Assembly: GCF_921293095.1 (NCBI RefSeq)
Contig: NC_060253.1
Location: 97,047,073 to 97,111,072 of the forward strand
Length of the DNA stretch: 64,000 nucleotides
Reading direction: 5' to 3'
Origin: Ischnura elegans
Taxonomy: Eukaryota; Arthropoda; Insecta; Odonata; Coenagrionidae
This document shows positions 33,619 through 46,025 of the stretch, piece after piece. The position numbers and the translations under genes were made by a program. The notes beneath the pieces were generated by a model. It ran no database searches and was not told the origin of the DNA. It saw only the letters and a list, made by a program, of their open reading frames with translations. How positions within the stretch are numbered: position 1 is the stretch's first letter; every line of letters starts with the position of its first letter.

Positions 33619-36134
33619 TGGGATATAATTTGCCGAAAGCTAAGTTCATAATAATATGATATATCGATTTCAAACTTTTTAATGCTATTAATTCTTCGGG
33701 ATTATAGGTATTGAATAGTTGATTAGTTGCGACTCACTATGCGTGTGAATTGGTTTACTGAAGTCGCCACTCGCTTTCTAATTGGTAGAGCCATTCCAAA
33801 TTTTTACGGAGAAATATGCTATGATTGGGGCTGTTTGCCTAAATTTACGTGATTGATGATGTGATATATCAGTTACAAAAATTTTAAATTATTCTTCGCG
33901 ATTGTAGATATTAATTAGGTAATGAACAGAATAAATGTGTCGCTATGCTCTCCTTAACGCGCTGCAGATCTATTTGAAAACCGATTGTAATTTAAGTTGA
34001 TAAAGGTTAAAGTATTAAAAAAATATACTTTCAACGGGAAGGATTGGTGCCTCCTCATTGCAGTCCCTTTGTTTTGAATAAGATGAAGGGATTATTAGAT
34101 GGAATCGTCACAATTTCGAAGTTTGGTAAATTACAAAATTGTGAAAGTCTTTAATTGATTTTTACCTTAGCTTTTACACAATACACTAAAAGATATTTCT
34201 TTTCACACTTTTTGGATAATGAAAAACGAAAACAGAGAATATCGCTATTGATTCTTCTGGCGGATAAAATTTCTTTTATTTTGAATTTTGTCAGATGTCT
34301 TGTATTTTTATCATATATATTTTTTCTTATTTATTTCTATTTTGGGAAAGGCTAGTTGTGCAGTATTTCAGTTTCTATGAGTGTAAAGTCCACTATGCTG
34401 TAACGATAGCCTTGTATAAGTTGGTGATCGGTATGTCTTTGCTACTCGGCAACCTATCTCCGTGTGAAGGTATCAGTCTCTGCTGTCACCAATAAAAAAA
34501 CATTTCTAGTGCTCTTAGCTGTTAAATTTTGAGTCTTCGCCAGATTTACATCATCATGTCTTTTGAGGCAGTGAATAATAAATTGGCTTCGGGAAGAATT
34601 TAAAAGCTATTCGCCCATTACATAGAATTATACCAACACAAGAACTATTCGCAATAAACAAAAAGCAAAATCTAGCACTTGTACTTGATATTAACTGCGG
34701 TTTTTTAAATTGAAAATGGAAGAATTAAAACGTTATTAAGAAATATTTTAGATGTTCCAGATGATTGGACGTCTTTTAACGAATATATATTGCGTTAGTT
34801 TCTATTTGATTTGAAATTAAAGGCGTTTGAAATTGAGTTCGTGGAGCACGTTGAATGCCACTATTATAAAATTAATGCTGTCACTAATCAACTAAGGAAG
34901 AAATATCCTGTAATTTTTCGGAATGTCAACCAATTTTCTCTCCTCTCACGTGCCTATTGACAGTAATTCCGTCTTTAGATTAGAATGTGGCTGACTTACA
35001 TAAGCAGTACATTTAGCTTGTCAACTCGACTACTAACACTTCCATATACTTACCATGCTTTCGTATTAAGTTAGCCCCTTTTGTGGTGATGTAATTAGCT
35101 ATTTGAGCATCAAGAGCTTCAATTGATTAGCAAGCGTACCCCTTGTTTATTCATGGACATTTTCATACGGTTTTCTCGTATTTTTACTGATATTTTCACT
35201 GGGTATATAAATATATATATTATTCGGCAAGTATATTTTACGCGAGAAAAATAAAAAGGGTATGATTGAAATACGCCGAATAAAGGTTTAATCTTACTCG
35301 GTGGTGATATTATTATGTAATCACGTTCTTATTGTTCAGGTGAATATTGCATTTACTACATCACATATTAAGAAACTTATTTGTTTGAAGGATTATTGAA
35401 CCCTCCTCGTAGTTCGTACGGTGTTTGGAGAAGGCGGTCGGTATCTTAGGTCATTTGCGACATGGAGAAGGAAGAGAGAGAAATTGAGTGTTGGCAATTT
35501 AAAGAAATTTAACTGTCAATGATTTTAAAGTTGATCCCTCCGTAATTAGACCAGTGTTATGGAGATGCTCAATTGGCTTCAGTGACCGCATAGCAACTCG
35601 TAAGGAGCAATAGTTATCAGATCATTAAAATCTATAACTCTTAAAAGTATAATTTTACAATAATATAGAATTAAATTTATTTTGGCAGCTCGCTAAAAGC
35701 AGGTATGCCGGCTATAGATCTGTTTATTATTATGTCTTCAGATATTTGCTCAGTTAAAGAGACGTATGCGAGGCTGGTAGAGTCTGCTTTGCGGTGGTCA
35801 TTAAGTCGGGACTGCCAGGGGCCGACTTAAGACGCCATCTTAAGATGTGGAGGGGGTCGCTTATAAACTTACCGCGGGGAACCACTCCGAGCAACGAGAT
35901 CCATTATGGCGCTCTCGTTGACATTTCTTGCTCGCCAGTTTTGTAACCCCGCAAGAATACTCGCGGAAGGGCCGGTGGAGAGTATCATGCATCCGAAGCT
36001 TCCTTGTTTTACCGAATGTAAACATACAGATGCCTCCACAATAATTAGTTTTAATGAAAATCAAAACGTGTACTTTTTTAACCTCCTCCCGGGTGGAATA
36101 ATCGCGACAACCTTGAACATCTTAACCAACCAAC

Positions 36135-36190
36135 GAGGTAACGTGCAAGCCACCACCTGGATGTGTGGCACGGGGTGTTTCCACTCCAGG
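36135..36190 (-). repeat. LINE 3'-tail-like fragment (group 2)
   Basis: GGTAACGTGCAAGCCACC, then GTGTGGCACGGGGTGTTT, follows the block order of the tail fragments at 23812 and 26536. The open frames at 35861-36223 cover this non-coding similarity and are probably not genes. Confidence 0.4.
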
Positions 36191-36894
36191 TATTCAGCAA
36201 TGCAGCACTCATTGAAGCCTTAATAAAAAAATCTGCTTGTTCGCCAGACACAAGCCAATCACTGAGGACAACGATGCGCGGTCAGGCCAGAGACTAGGAG
36301 AATGCTAAGGACGCGAGAATGATACCATGAGAAAATCAGTAGTTAGTATTAAAAAGAAATATTAGCGTACGAGTAACTTAAGCGTAAGTACGAGTTATAA
36401 CATGGCAAAAAATTCAAAGAAATAGTAAGTATTTACATTTATAATAATTTACTCGGTGTCGCTTGTATCTCGTCTTGTTCACCGCAAACATTTGTATGAA
36501 TCAGTTAATCATTCAGTCAGTGGTCGGAAGTGGGTTTAATAATACCTGGATTAACTACTCATACAGATCCTATTTTACCTGGACAGAGTCGAGCTATAAT
36601 GGAACTAAACTATCGCAACAATTCAGCTCATTCGGCGGTCATAGGTTAAGGGTATAATATTTATTAAAGAATTGAGAAAGCACTTTTCAACCCTAAGTCA
36701 CTGTTTTAGAGATGGTCACTCATTAAATGGGGGTTTGGGAAAATACTTCCACGGTCAACTGCAGAGTATGAGCGGATTCGGGCGACTCGGCTGTTGCTTG
36801 GACGTTCGCTAAAACATTTGCTTTGCTCAAATCAGTAACTGACTGGAGAGTTCCGATGAGCTACGATAATAGAGGCAAGATTTCTCGAGTGGCC

Positions 36895-36948
36895 GGGCGA
36901 GTACGACTGTACTCGACGATTCGTCGTCGAGCGTAGCCGTACTCCGCC
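36895..36948. repeat. GC-rich hairpin
   Basis: GGGCGAGTACGACTGTACTC plus GACGA (36895-36919) pairs with TCGTCGAGCGTAGCCGTACT plus CCGCC (36924-36948), 25-bp arms with a few mismatches and a 4-base loop. It stands alone in AT-rich DNA. Confidence 0.55.
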
Positions 36949-37104
36949 GAGCAATTCCCACCACTCCGCCAGAGTGCGGGTTCTTCGCCCATTTTACCCC
37001 TTCATTTCTACGTCGAATGGAATGGAAAATGCAGGAATTTTGACGTAGAGGATTCTTTAGTCAATCAGTTATTGTTTTTTCACCTACAGCCCATTTAAGT
37101 TGGT

Positions 37105-37605
37105 TTACAATAAGTTTTCTTGGATATTACACCATTACTTACACCACTTTCTTTACATAGCGCGACCCAGGTTTCGATGGAGCAAGAAGATAGGAAGAAT
37201 CTTTGAAGTCGGGAAGAAAGAACATTTAAGTGCTTACAAAAATAACTATGATAAAAAACTAATTTTGCTGGACACTTAATATGCAACTTCCATAGGGGCG
37301 ATTTTAAAATGAATATTTTAAAATTATGCAATGACCGCCGTGAATTGGACTCCAGAGAGCAGTTAGAAATTTAAAAAATATTGAAAGTAAGGACAGTACT
37401 CTGTTAAATGAATATCTTTACCCGTCCTTATCCCCTATTCTGGCGTCCGTTTTAAAAGTCATCAGGTAACTAGGTAACAATAATAAGATAAACAGATCAT
37501 AATTTGCGCTGGAGGATGATGATAATTCATCGAAACCCAGGTCGCGCTATGTAAAAAAGAAGTGGTGTAAGTAATAGTGTAATATCCAAGAAAACTTAAA
37601 ATGGA
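37105..37605. repeat. Inverted-repeat pair with hammerhead-like motif (possibly Penelope-related)
   Basis: A segment of about 75 bp at 37112-37178 (AAGTTTTCTTGGATATTACA, CCATTACTTACACCACTT, ACATAGCGCGACC, AGGTTTCGAT) recurs inverted at 37526-37590. The right copy reads, on +, a hairpin GATGA-TAAT-TCATC (37518-37531), then GAAAC, CCAG, GTC and GCGC. About 340 bp lie between the arms and contain no coding frame. Confidence 0.6.
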
Positions 37606-38242
37606 ATACCACAAAGTTAATAATGAGTTTACAATAGTCACCAATCGGATCACTGGCGGACAAAGTGATCCAAAATTCACGCATTCATAACAAGCTATCA
37701 AGGGGTCTCTTAAACAAAATGTAAACTTGTGAAGTCATATTATACGATTGTGATAATATTTAATTGTTTTTTTTTCTTTCAAGTACGAAATCTACTTTCC
37801 GAATATTGGGAATAAATAGATCGCTTTGCACTCATCACCGCACTGGGGACATATTTGGAAATAGATTAAAATGCGTCCTAAGGGGCAACCAACAATGAAG
37901 TTTCTACGAAATGGAAGGGAATGAAATAGTCCTATTAGGAAAATGATTCACTAGCTGCCGAACGATTGTGGCTGAGTACGGAAGCCGTTTTGGAGGGCCC
38001 TAAGATAAAAGTTGTGTGTCTTCTTAAGGGAATATTTGCATTTTGATGCAAGTTCTTAACCTCCCCGACCTGTCCCCTTTCCCATGTCCTTAAAGGGAAT
38101 CGGCAATAGCGGGAATAGCGTTCTAATGAGGGCCAAGGGGGCTGGCGGTGGAGTGCACGCATGAACCGGGTCAAGGGTGGAGGCCTCTCCGTCAAGGACG
38201 CTCACCCCTCCCCCTCATTTATTCATTGGCGCCCATCTCTTC

Positions 38243-38261
38243 GCTCATTCATTCATTCATT
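38243..38261. repeat. ATTC microsatellite
   Basis: About four and a half tandem ATTC units. Confidence 0.7.
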
Positions 38262-38996
38262 CGTCTCATTCGAGATGTCTCTCCAGCACACTCTCCACAG
38301 CGGCCCAATATATTCACCATGGGGTGTAAGAATAACAGCAGTCAGATCGCCATACTGAGTTTTCGAGACGAAAATGGCAGCAAGGAAAACGCGACGATAA
38401 CTCCTCTATTCGGCGCTACCGTCGGTGATTGTTCTCGTAAGACGTAAACTCATGGCCCTGCGGCTAATTTCGTGATAGAATGAAGTAGGTACACTACAAC
38501 ATTCAATATAAAAACGGAAAAAATCAAGCCTAAATTATCTATCACCTCGAGACTTCGTACACTTAAGTTCAAGTGACATAAACACAATGCATATCCACTT
38601 CCACTAATGCCACGTCCACTTGAGTGAGAGGCGCCCTCTATTATTTTTGGTATTCGCAATGTGAATGTCTGTGTTTCTCAAAATAAAGGCGCAAAATACG
38701 TACACAGATACGCAAATAGTAAATACGTACACATTGACATTTGAGGAAGGGGAGAGATGGTAACACTCCACACCAAATGGACAATGACAAGGGTGAAGTG
38801 GAAGATGGTAGGAGCAGAAAATGTGAGGGTAAAAATGTGGCCCACCCTGGCCTGTGTTCCCTTGACCTTTCACGGCACGTCGCAATTTTACCCTCTGATT
38901 TTCTGTTTCTACTTTTTTCCACTTAATCGCAGCCCTTGTTCCCTTTTTCAGTGCGTTCCTATCCCTTTCTTTCCCCAACTGCCAATTTATACGTAA

Positions 38997-39090
38997 TTAT
39001 TTGTGCGCCTAATGAATGAATGAAAGATGTATGCATCGTGGCGTACAAGGCGCGCCGTGGCGATTCCCATCGTTACAAAATTTGTTACAA
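38997..39090. repeat. Dispersed direct repeat, copy 1
   Basis: ATTATTTGTGCG, AATGAATGAATGAAAGATGT and GGCGTACAAGGCGCGCCGTGG recur in the same orientation at 39725-39815 with about 85% identity by eye. Class unknown. Confidence 0.5.
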
Positions 39091-39266
39091 ATGTCCTACA
39101 TAGGTTTCAGTAGGTTATCGTGCTGTAGGTTTTATAATTCTAGACGGCTGTGCGCTGTAAAGTTTCTCAGCAACTTCCACTTACATGTATCTTCGCCCAC
39201 TGCCTTTCTCGGTCCCGACCAACGTTGACTCTGCGATTTGAATAGCATATTTTTGATTGGTGCCGA

Positions 39267-39350
39267 AGATGATAAAGATGAGATGGTAGAGATGGTATAG
39301 ACTAAGATAAGATGGTAGAGATGGTAATTGCATGAGAGGTAGAGATGGTA
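39267..39350. repeat. Degenerate GAGATGGTA tandem repeat
   Basis: GATGGTAGA/GATGGTA units recur about six times in 85 bp with spacers. Confidence 0.55.
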
Positions 39351-39724
39351 ACAGTTGCTCGGTCCTACTCATTCTTGCTTTATTGTTATTGATTGTTTTT
39401 CAATCGTAGAATCAGCCTACTCATTGTCATTGCCCCACAATTCCTATATTAGCTATAACTCTTAGGGAGGGGGAAAAATCATCGGGTGATGTAGGATTTA
39501 GATTACCTCACCCACCCTCTTCAAATCTTCCTGAAATTTTCCATTTTCACATCCGCTCATATAAATACTGTGTTCCACGAAAAGAGTATTATCATACCAT
39601 GACGCTCCTGATGCATCAGCTACCATTGTGCTAGTTGATGAATAAGTCGGGTCGCGAACGCTCACTAAAGCATGAATGACGCGATCATTTTTTTCCACGC
39701 TTCAGTGTGATTTTCTCGAACAAA

Positions 39725-39815
39725 ATGAATTATTTGTGCGTCCATTGAATGAATGAAAGATGTACGCATCTTGGTATACTAGGCGCACCGTGGCGTCTTC
39801 CCGCTGTTTCTTGCA
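39725..39815. repeat. Dispersed direct repeat, copy 2
   Basis: Second copy of the repeat at 38997, same strand: GAATTATTTGTGCG, GAATGAATGAAAGATGTACG, GGCGCACCGTGGCG. Confidence 0.5.
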
Positions 39816-39887
39816 TCGCTTCGGGGATTTTCAGAGACAAAAAAATTGAACGCTCAACCCGTAATTTAACGAATCTCCCAGTCTTTC

Positions 39888-40201
39888 TCACCGTCCCTTT
39901 TTCCATTGGATATTCCGTCACTCTCCGTATTTACAACAGTAAATACAACTGTCATCAAAAGCCAAGCAAGGCGATACAATCGCTTTTAGCGGCAGCGCGT
40001 TCTGATTGGCTGAAAGACTGAGCCAGCGATGGATACAGCTACAAAAAGGAGACGTTCCGAGCAATGGAAAAAGGGTTGGAATTCCCATCCCTGTAGTTGT
40101 CGTGGAAAACGGTCGCGTGAAAAACAGTCATTTTTCCGCTTTCATTGGAGCGATCACTCGAGCCATCGTTCGAATGGGTGTGAAAAATGATGGTGCGATT
40201 C
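39888..40201. mobile_element. GAATCAC-TIR MITE, copy 2
   Basis: It shares with the copy at 59981 the CACCGTCCCTTTTTCCATTG start region, TTAGCGGCAGCGCG...GATTGGCTGAAAGAC, CAGCGATGG, GATCACTCGAGCCATCG, and the right end AAAAATGATGGTGCGATTC. The left-most TIR bases are missing or diverged. No coding frame. Confidence 0.55.
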
Positions 40202-40465
40202 AGGCTTAACCATTTGGCGGATGTGCGACGCAAGTGGACGCACTAGACCAGCTGAAGATGAAATGGCGATCTCAGCTCAGCGGTGGAGCGCAGGCGAAGT
40301 TGGGAAGGAATTTTGCCCAAGGACGAATGCTCTGGCGACGACCCCCGAAGCGTTCTGTGTCGCCCGAAATAATGCGATCGCCCACGATCAAATGGGTGGG
40401 AGGCATTGCTATGAGTCCTTCTCCCGCCGCTCCGGTGTGGCTTAAGAAGACACATCACGCGTCGT

Positions 40466-41108
40466 ATCTACATCTACATAATACCCTGCGAGACACCTCT
40501 GGGGTGTTTGGCAGGGGGTGACAAATCACCAACATGCAGCATGCAAGAGGACCGCCACATGCACACCGCACGGTCATAGAAATATTACGCACACTAGAAA
40601 AATATACATGCTTATTCGTAAAAAAATTGCTAATGGTTAGTAATTCCTAGAGCAAATACATGCAAGGTTAGAACTATGAAAAAACATTCAATGTCCTTTT
40701 CTAATGCTAATCTATCCTAGCGAGCGACGCCATTAATCCTATCAATTGAGACAACGTTGATATCCTTAATAGTACGAGGGAAGAATGGCATTTTAAATCT
40801 CTCTGTTTTGCAGTCTATTTCTTTTCTTTTATTCTCATGATCGCGTTTACTATAGTACGATGGTAAACGAAGAATATGATTCACGTCGTCTGAGAAAATA
40901 TTTTCTTCGAATTTCCTAAGTAAGTTAAACCTATACTTCGATCTACGTTCCTGTAAAGATTCCCATCCTAACTCGTGTAACATACTGGAAACGTAACAAC
41001 TCATCACAAATCTGGCCGCCCTGCGCTGTAATCGATTGATTTCAGCTATTAGTCCTACCTCGTAAGGGTCCCACACGCTAACAGCATAATCCAATTGAGG
41101 CCTGACTG
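40466..41108 (-). mobile_element. L2/CR1-like LINE, copy A3 (5' truncated)
   Basis: The minus strand reads VRPQLDYAVSVWDPYEVGL, INRLQRRAARFV, LHELGWESLQERRSKYRF, DDVNHILRLPSYYSKRDHEN, KEIDCKTERF and VSIDRINGVAR with a stop at 40717. A 3'UTR and the GATGTAGATGTA tail end at about 40466. The 5' break falls just before VRPQ. Uninterrupted over 125 codons. It is closest to copy A1 at 7007 and lies antisense in intron 1. Confidence 0.8.
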
Positions 41109-41869
41109 GAGAGACTACATATTATTTAGTTAATTTATTTATTAATGGACAAGAACTAAGGTATAACCATTAGTATGATGAAATTACACTGTTGCAGTGA
41201 GAAAATATAAAGAATGAACGAAATCAAAGAAAATGAGAATAGTACTCACCCTTCGCTAAATTGCATAGACAAATAATGGAGTATGAGGCACAATTAGAAA
41301 GTCAGAAAATAAAACTTGAAATTTAAGAATGAAGATTAGGATCATATCAGATAGAATTATCAAAAACAAAAAGTGTATTATTTGAGCAGTCATACTAATA
41401 GATAATTATTAGAAGTTAATATTTAAATGATTTCACTTGAGTTAAAAAATTCAGGTTGTTTAATAAACAATCCAATAGGTCTTATAGTAGGATATTAACA
41501 TTCACAATTTATATTAACGTGTACAAAGTAAATGCTGTCTTTCTACTGTGGCATGCCGTTTTTTTTGTCGCATACTATACATTCAGGAAGGCGGCATAAG
41601 TTTTGAACGAATAATTCGCCTCCAAATAGGACAGTTTGCTTGGGAGTAATGAGTCTTCCTGACCCGTGATGTATTTTTGATTGAAGCTAGAGTTGAAATC
41701 TGCCTCCTTTCTTGTCTTCCGTCAATTCTATTTATGCTCCCAATTATTCTTATATCCTTCAGTATTTAGTCTCTCCAACGAAGTCTTGGTTTTCTTAGAT
41801 GTCTTCTTCCATTAGATCTACCATTAAAACCTGATTTGTCATATACGTGAATTGCCATGAGAAAAAACT

Positions 41870-41942
41870 CCCCTGGACCGGGAATCGTACCATGGACCTT
41901 TGGCTTCTTGGGCCACTGCGCAGATCACTAGGCTATCCAGAT
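41870..41942 (-). repeat. tRNA-like sequence (tRNA-derived SINE head or tRNA pseudogene)
   Basis: On the minus strand, CTGGATAGCCTAGTGATCTG carries an A-box-like TAGCCTAGTGATC, and CATGGTACGATTCCCGGTCC carries a B-box-like GGTACGATTCCC. The ends CTGGA and TCCAG can pair as an acceptor stem. The anticodon arm is poor (GGCCCAAGAAGCC). A SINE head is more likely than a working tRNA. Confidence 0.55.
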
Positions 41943-42362
41943 TCCTTAATTCCCATAGTAATGGCACACTGTTTTATCATGCTGGCGTGTTCCCATCTCT
42001 ATATGTTGCCCAGATATCATTTAAGTTTGCTTTTTATGGTTGCAATGATATAAGGCTCACTATAAATACGTCTTTTCTCTATTTTTTTCTCGTCATCTAA
42101 ACTCCTGCTTCGTAAATAATTCCAGAAATTTTTCGTAGTACTTTATTTTGAAAATTTATTAGCTTTCATTCCTGATTCTCTGCCAGTGACCGAAATCCGC
42201 ACCCATAGGGTATTATAGGTCGTTGAATAGTCTTCTATATCCTGATTTTTTAATGTTCAGTATCTTTTAGGCAATTTCTTGAATCAAAAATTTCACCTCT
42301 ATATTTTCTGCGGCAAAAATTTCTTAATTGGAGACGCAGGGATCGGTTGAAGAAGGTCATCT

Positions 42363-42930
42363 CTAATAACCTTGAATATATCTACGTCTACACAATACCT
42401 TACGAGGCACCTCCAGAGTGCTTATCAGGGAGTGACCAATCACCAACATGCAGCATATACGACAGAATATTGACAGGCACACCTCACAAACATAGAAGAA
42501 ACATTCATAATAACAAAAACGTGTGCAATTGAAAGCAGGTGGAGTGAGCTTTCTCTATGATTCTCTCCCTCGATGCATACAGAGACCACAACGCAAATCT
42601 ACTCGCATAGAAAGCCATAATCTTCCAACGGGTAGTATTAATATAGGTAGTTTATCCATCCGATGAAAGAACAAGGCTAAGTAGTTGTGGAGAAGAAATG
42701 TCCATCAAAGCAAGTTCAAAAATGATAAGAGGAAGAAAAGAATGGGGAAATGCAGTAAGAGCAAAAACATACTAATGGGGAAAAAAATAAAATGAGTTGT
42801 CATAGCGCCATTAATTTCAATCAATCAAGAAACCGTTGCTTTCCCTGATATTGTGAGGAAAGCATGATATTTTACACATTTTTCCGTAGTTTTGGAGCAG
42901 TTTTATACGAGCTAGCTTAAGTTTAAAGCG
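42363..42930 (-). mobile_element. Old L2/CR1-like LINE tail, copy A4
   Basis: ATATCTACGTCTACACAATACC, then TACGAGGCACCTCCAGAGTG and GGGAGTGACCAATCACCAAC, parallels the tails at 7007 and 29690. Further along, GCGCCATTAATTTCAATCAAT corresponds to the INGV-R end of the ORF. No open frame is left. Confidence 0.6.
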
Positions 42931-43427
42931 AATGATACGTCGGAAAAGAAGGCTAGATACACCCGGTCGAGTGCTGATGAATGATAATATCTCATTTGTA
43001 GAATGTTCACAATTTGTGTGGTCTAGTGGGTGTTCATAGAGGAGCTTATCTCCGGATTGTCCGCGGTTTGTTAGTTATATAAGTCAAATCCATATTGCCA
43101 TACGATGGATTCTTTCAAGAGGTCGACCTTCAGATGGATGCTAATCGGTGGTCCTCGTTCTAGAGGTTATGGGTGTTGGGCTATTATCCATTTGCTTCCC
43201 GACCTTCTACTCGGGTCTCTAAGGTTGTTTCAGTTCGAGGCCAAAATTGCCTGAGAATAAATATATCGATACATGTGGGATCAAAATAGGACGCTGTCCT
43301 TTCTTCTTTGGTGATGATTACTATGAGTGCGAAAGTGATTGAACTAGGGACAAGAGAGAAAGCACAGCCTCTTGCATTACTAGTTACAGGTCATTTCTCT
43401 CTTTTATTTAACCGTCGCATTCACCTT

Positions 43428-43810
43428 GAGTTCAACATCATCGTCACTGGTCCTGAGGTCACATCCTAAGGTTGGTTTGACGCAGCTCTCTATTCAGTTC
43501 TCCCATCTGCCAATATTTTCACACCTACATATTTCTTCTCTTTCATATCTTTCTTTACCTGTTCCATATATTTTGTCCGAGGTCTTCCTTTACCGTTCTT
43601 GCCATCCACTTGTCCCTCGACGATTGTCTTCATCAGGCCCTCATGTATCAATATATGGCCTATAAGGTTGTTCCGTCTTCTGGTCAAGATTTTCATGAGG
43701 CTTTTCTTCTCTCCTACCCTTCTTAGGACTCTCATTACTTGCTCGGTCAATCAATTTGATCCTCATCATTCTTCTGTGGCACCACATTTTGAAGTCTACC
43801 ACCACCTAAT
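43428..43810 (-). mobile_element. RTE-like LINE 3' fragment, copy B2
   Basis: Minus strand: KMWCHRRMMRIKLIDRASNE in one frame, then VMRVLRRVGEKKSLMKILTR, NLIGHILIHEGLMKTIVEGQ and GKNGKGRPRTKYMEQVKKDM in the next, ending near a GATGATG tail at 43430. This is the conserved C-terminus of an RTE-like LINE. A frameshift separates the pieces. Confidence 0.7.
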
Positions 43811-45835
43811 AGTTATCCGCTTAAATTTCAGTTTGCAGATGCTTTTAGCATATTCAGAACATTTTTCCCCACGATAGGTCACAAATAAGATTGACTCCTT
43901 CCCTCCGTTTCCAAATTATAGCGACTCGCGGAAAATATACATTGTGCGAGACAGAAATAAATTAACGAAAAGCTTGGTCAATTCTAGATAAGGTTATAAT
44001 TTTTTTCGTAATATAACTTAATTATTTTTGGACTAAGATTAGTAAACGAACTTCGTATCTTGAACGAGGGATGGAAGTGCATATTTGTGATTAAAACTGA
44101 TTTTATTATTGTATAATGCGACATCCATTTCTATAAAAGATGTTTATAATATTTAAAATAAATTGACGTATTTTAAAAGTATTATCCTAGTTCAATTTTT
44201 GAGTTATCAAATTATTAGCAATTCAAAATTATCACGGAAATGGGCGAGTATATTGGCACGGATAAAAGACTGCTTCCAATAGATGAAAAACTGTACAACT
44301 AAAATATTTCTCCTGTGAAAAGTTGGGAGATAAATGCTAATTTTTAAAACTGCGAGCTGTTTAAATGGTGCTTTATGGAAGGTAAAGTATTCCTTGATAT
44401 CGGTATTTGATGCTTGAACTTAGAGTACTTATGGGAAAATAGATTGACCCTAGTTGTAGTTGGAGAGTCTTCGTACTTGATTGGCATTCTTGCCTGGGGA
44501 CCACTAGGTCGTTACCGAGATCTGTCCTATCTATCGTCTTTCCTTCGGGCGCAGCCGTGCGAGCAGTGAAGCAATGGGCCGCTGACGTCACAATGGGGAC
44601 GTCCGCTCCAATAGAATTAAGAGTCGGCCTCCTGCTCTCGATCTGTGGACAGTGCCCTTGCCAATATGGACTTACTTAATCGTCTCCGGTGCAACCTACG
44701 CACGCACATCAGCGGTTTTTTTCGCGCTGCAATCCCTATTCCAACTTGAAGAAATGTTCTCTGGCGATGTTATGTAGAGGTTGGTAACCTTGGAGAGCAA
44801 AAATCCTGATTTGTCATTTCATGCAGGTCAATGTTTCTTTTCTTTTTTTTTTAAATATCCAGGATTCAAGTACTATTATACTTCTCAATACCACTCACAT
44901 ATAGGGATGAAAAAAGCTCGGAAATGAATGCCAATTAACACTGTCTATAAATTTTTTAAAACTTAAACCACAATTCCATATTTCAATGTTTTGTCATAGC
45001 TTGTTAATACATAATCAATAGGAAAGCATACTAAAAGTATATATTCTTCTATGGGAAAGTTTCATGGAGTGACATTCAGTAGCGTTTTCCAGAAATAAAG
45101 TGAAATATGTTCACAAATTATTCTCATTATGAATTGGTGGGTCTTTCCGAGTAAAGGGTATAACGAGATAACTATTTAATTTACCACTTATCAAAACTTT
45201 TAGTGAACTAATGTATGTATATTTGGGATAGAATTTTTTTTAAATCAGATAAGTCTATGTACTGAAGTTCATGATTGTATTCAAGGTACGAGGACTAAAA
45301 AGTACGATTGAAAGGACTTCGGAATAATTATTCATCATTTGTCTTTGTGAGTTCACACTCTTGCATTGGCCATAAAAAAACTTAAATTCCCTGTTTAATT
45401 TGATCTTAGCTCCTTTGTCAATGATACATTCGTTTTTCAATTACTACAAATAAAGCCTAAGGCTCAGTGCAGAAATAATGTAGATAGAATTCTGGTTTAC
45501 CTTACTCTCTAGAGTGGCATTCCATTCTATAATATTTTTAATTCTATCGTGATTGTTCATCTTACATTAATATTATTCCTTCGCAAGAAAACATTTTCCT
45601 TCAGAAACCGGAAACTACATCGATTGTCTGCTGAGAAAGGCAGCGATCGTCAAAAAATTTACAGAGAAGTATGAAATAAAAACGAATTTATTATTTCGCG
45701 AATATTCGTGCGTTCTGTAGGATTATAAATTAGAATGATTAGCATTAAAATCTACCAGTTATTATTCACGTACACCAAAGCATGAATTACCTACGAAAAA
45801 TAATGAATATAAAAATAAGCAACTAATCATTGTAT

Positions 45836-46025
45836 TCATCATCATCATTGGTAAACAATCCTAAGATTGGTTTGACGCAGCTCTCCACTCAATTTTCCTC
45901 TCGGCTATTCTTTTCACACCTATTTATTTCTTCTCTTTCACATCCTTCTTTACTTGTTCCGTTTATTTTGTTCGGGGTCTTCATTTCCATTCTTGCCATC
46001 CACTTGTCACTCAACGATTGTATTA
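45836..46025 (-). mobile_element. RTE-like LINE 3' fragment, copy B3
   Basis: CATCATCATTGG, then CCTAAGATTGGTTTGACGCA and GCTCTCCACTC, matches copies B1 and B2. The similarity covers only the last 190 bp, including the GGRPR-coding segment in decayed form, and ends at a (GATGAT) tail on the minus strand. Confidence 0.6.

Noticed and set aside
35861..36223. Overlapping 67- and 105-codon frames on opposite strands
   Set aside because: The region carries a LINE-tail-like segment near 36135; neither protein resembles a known family.
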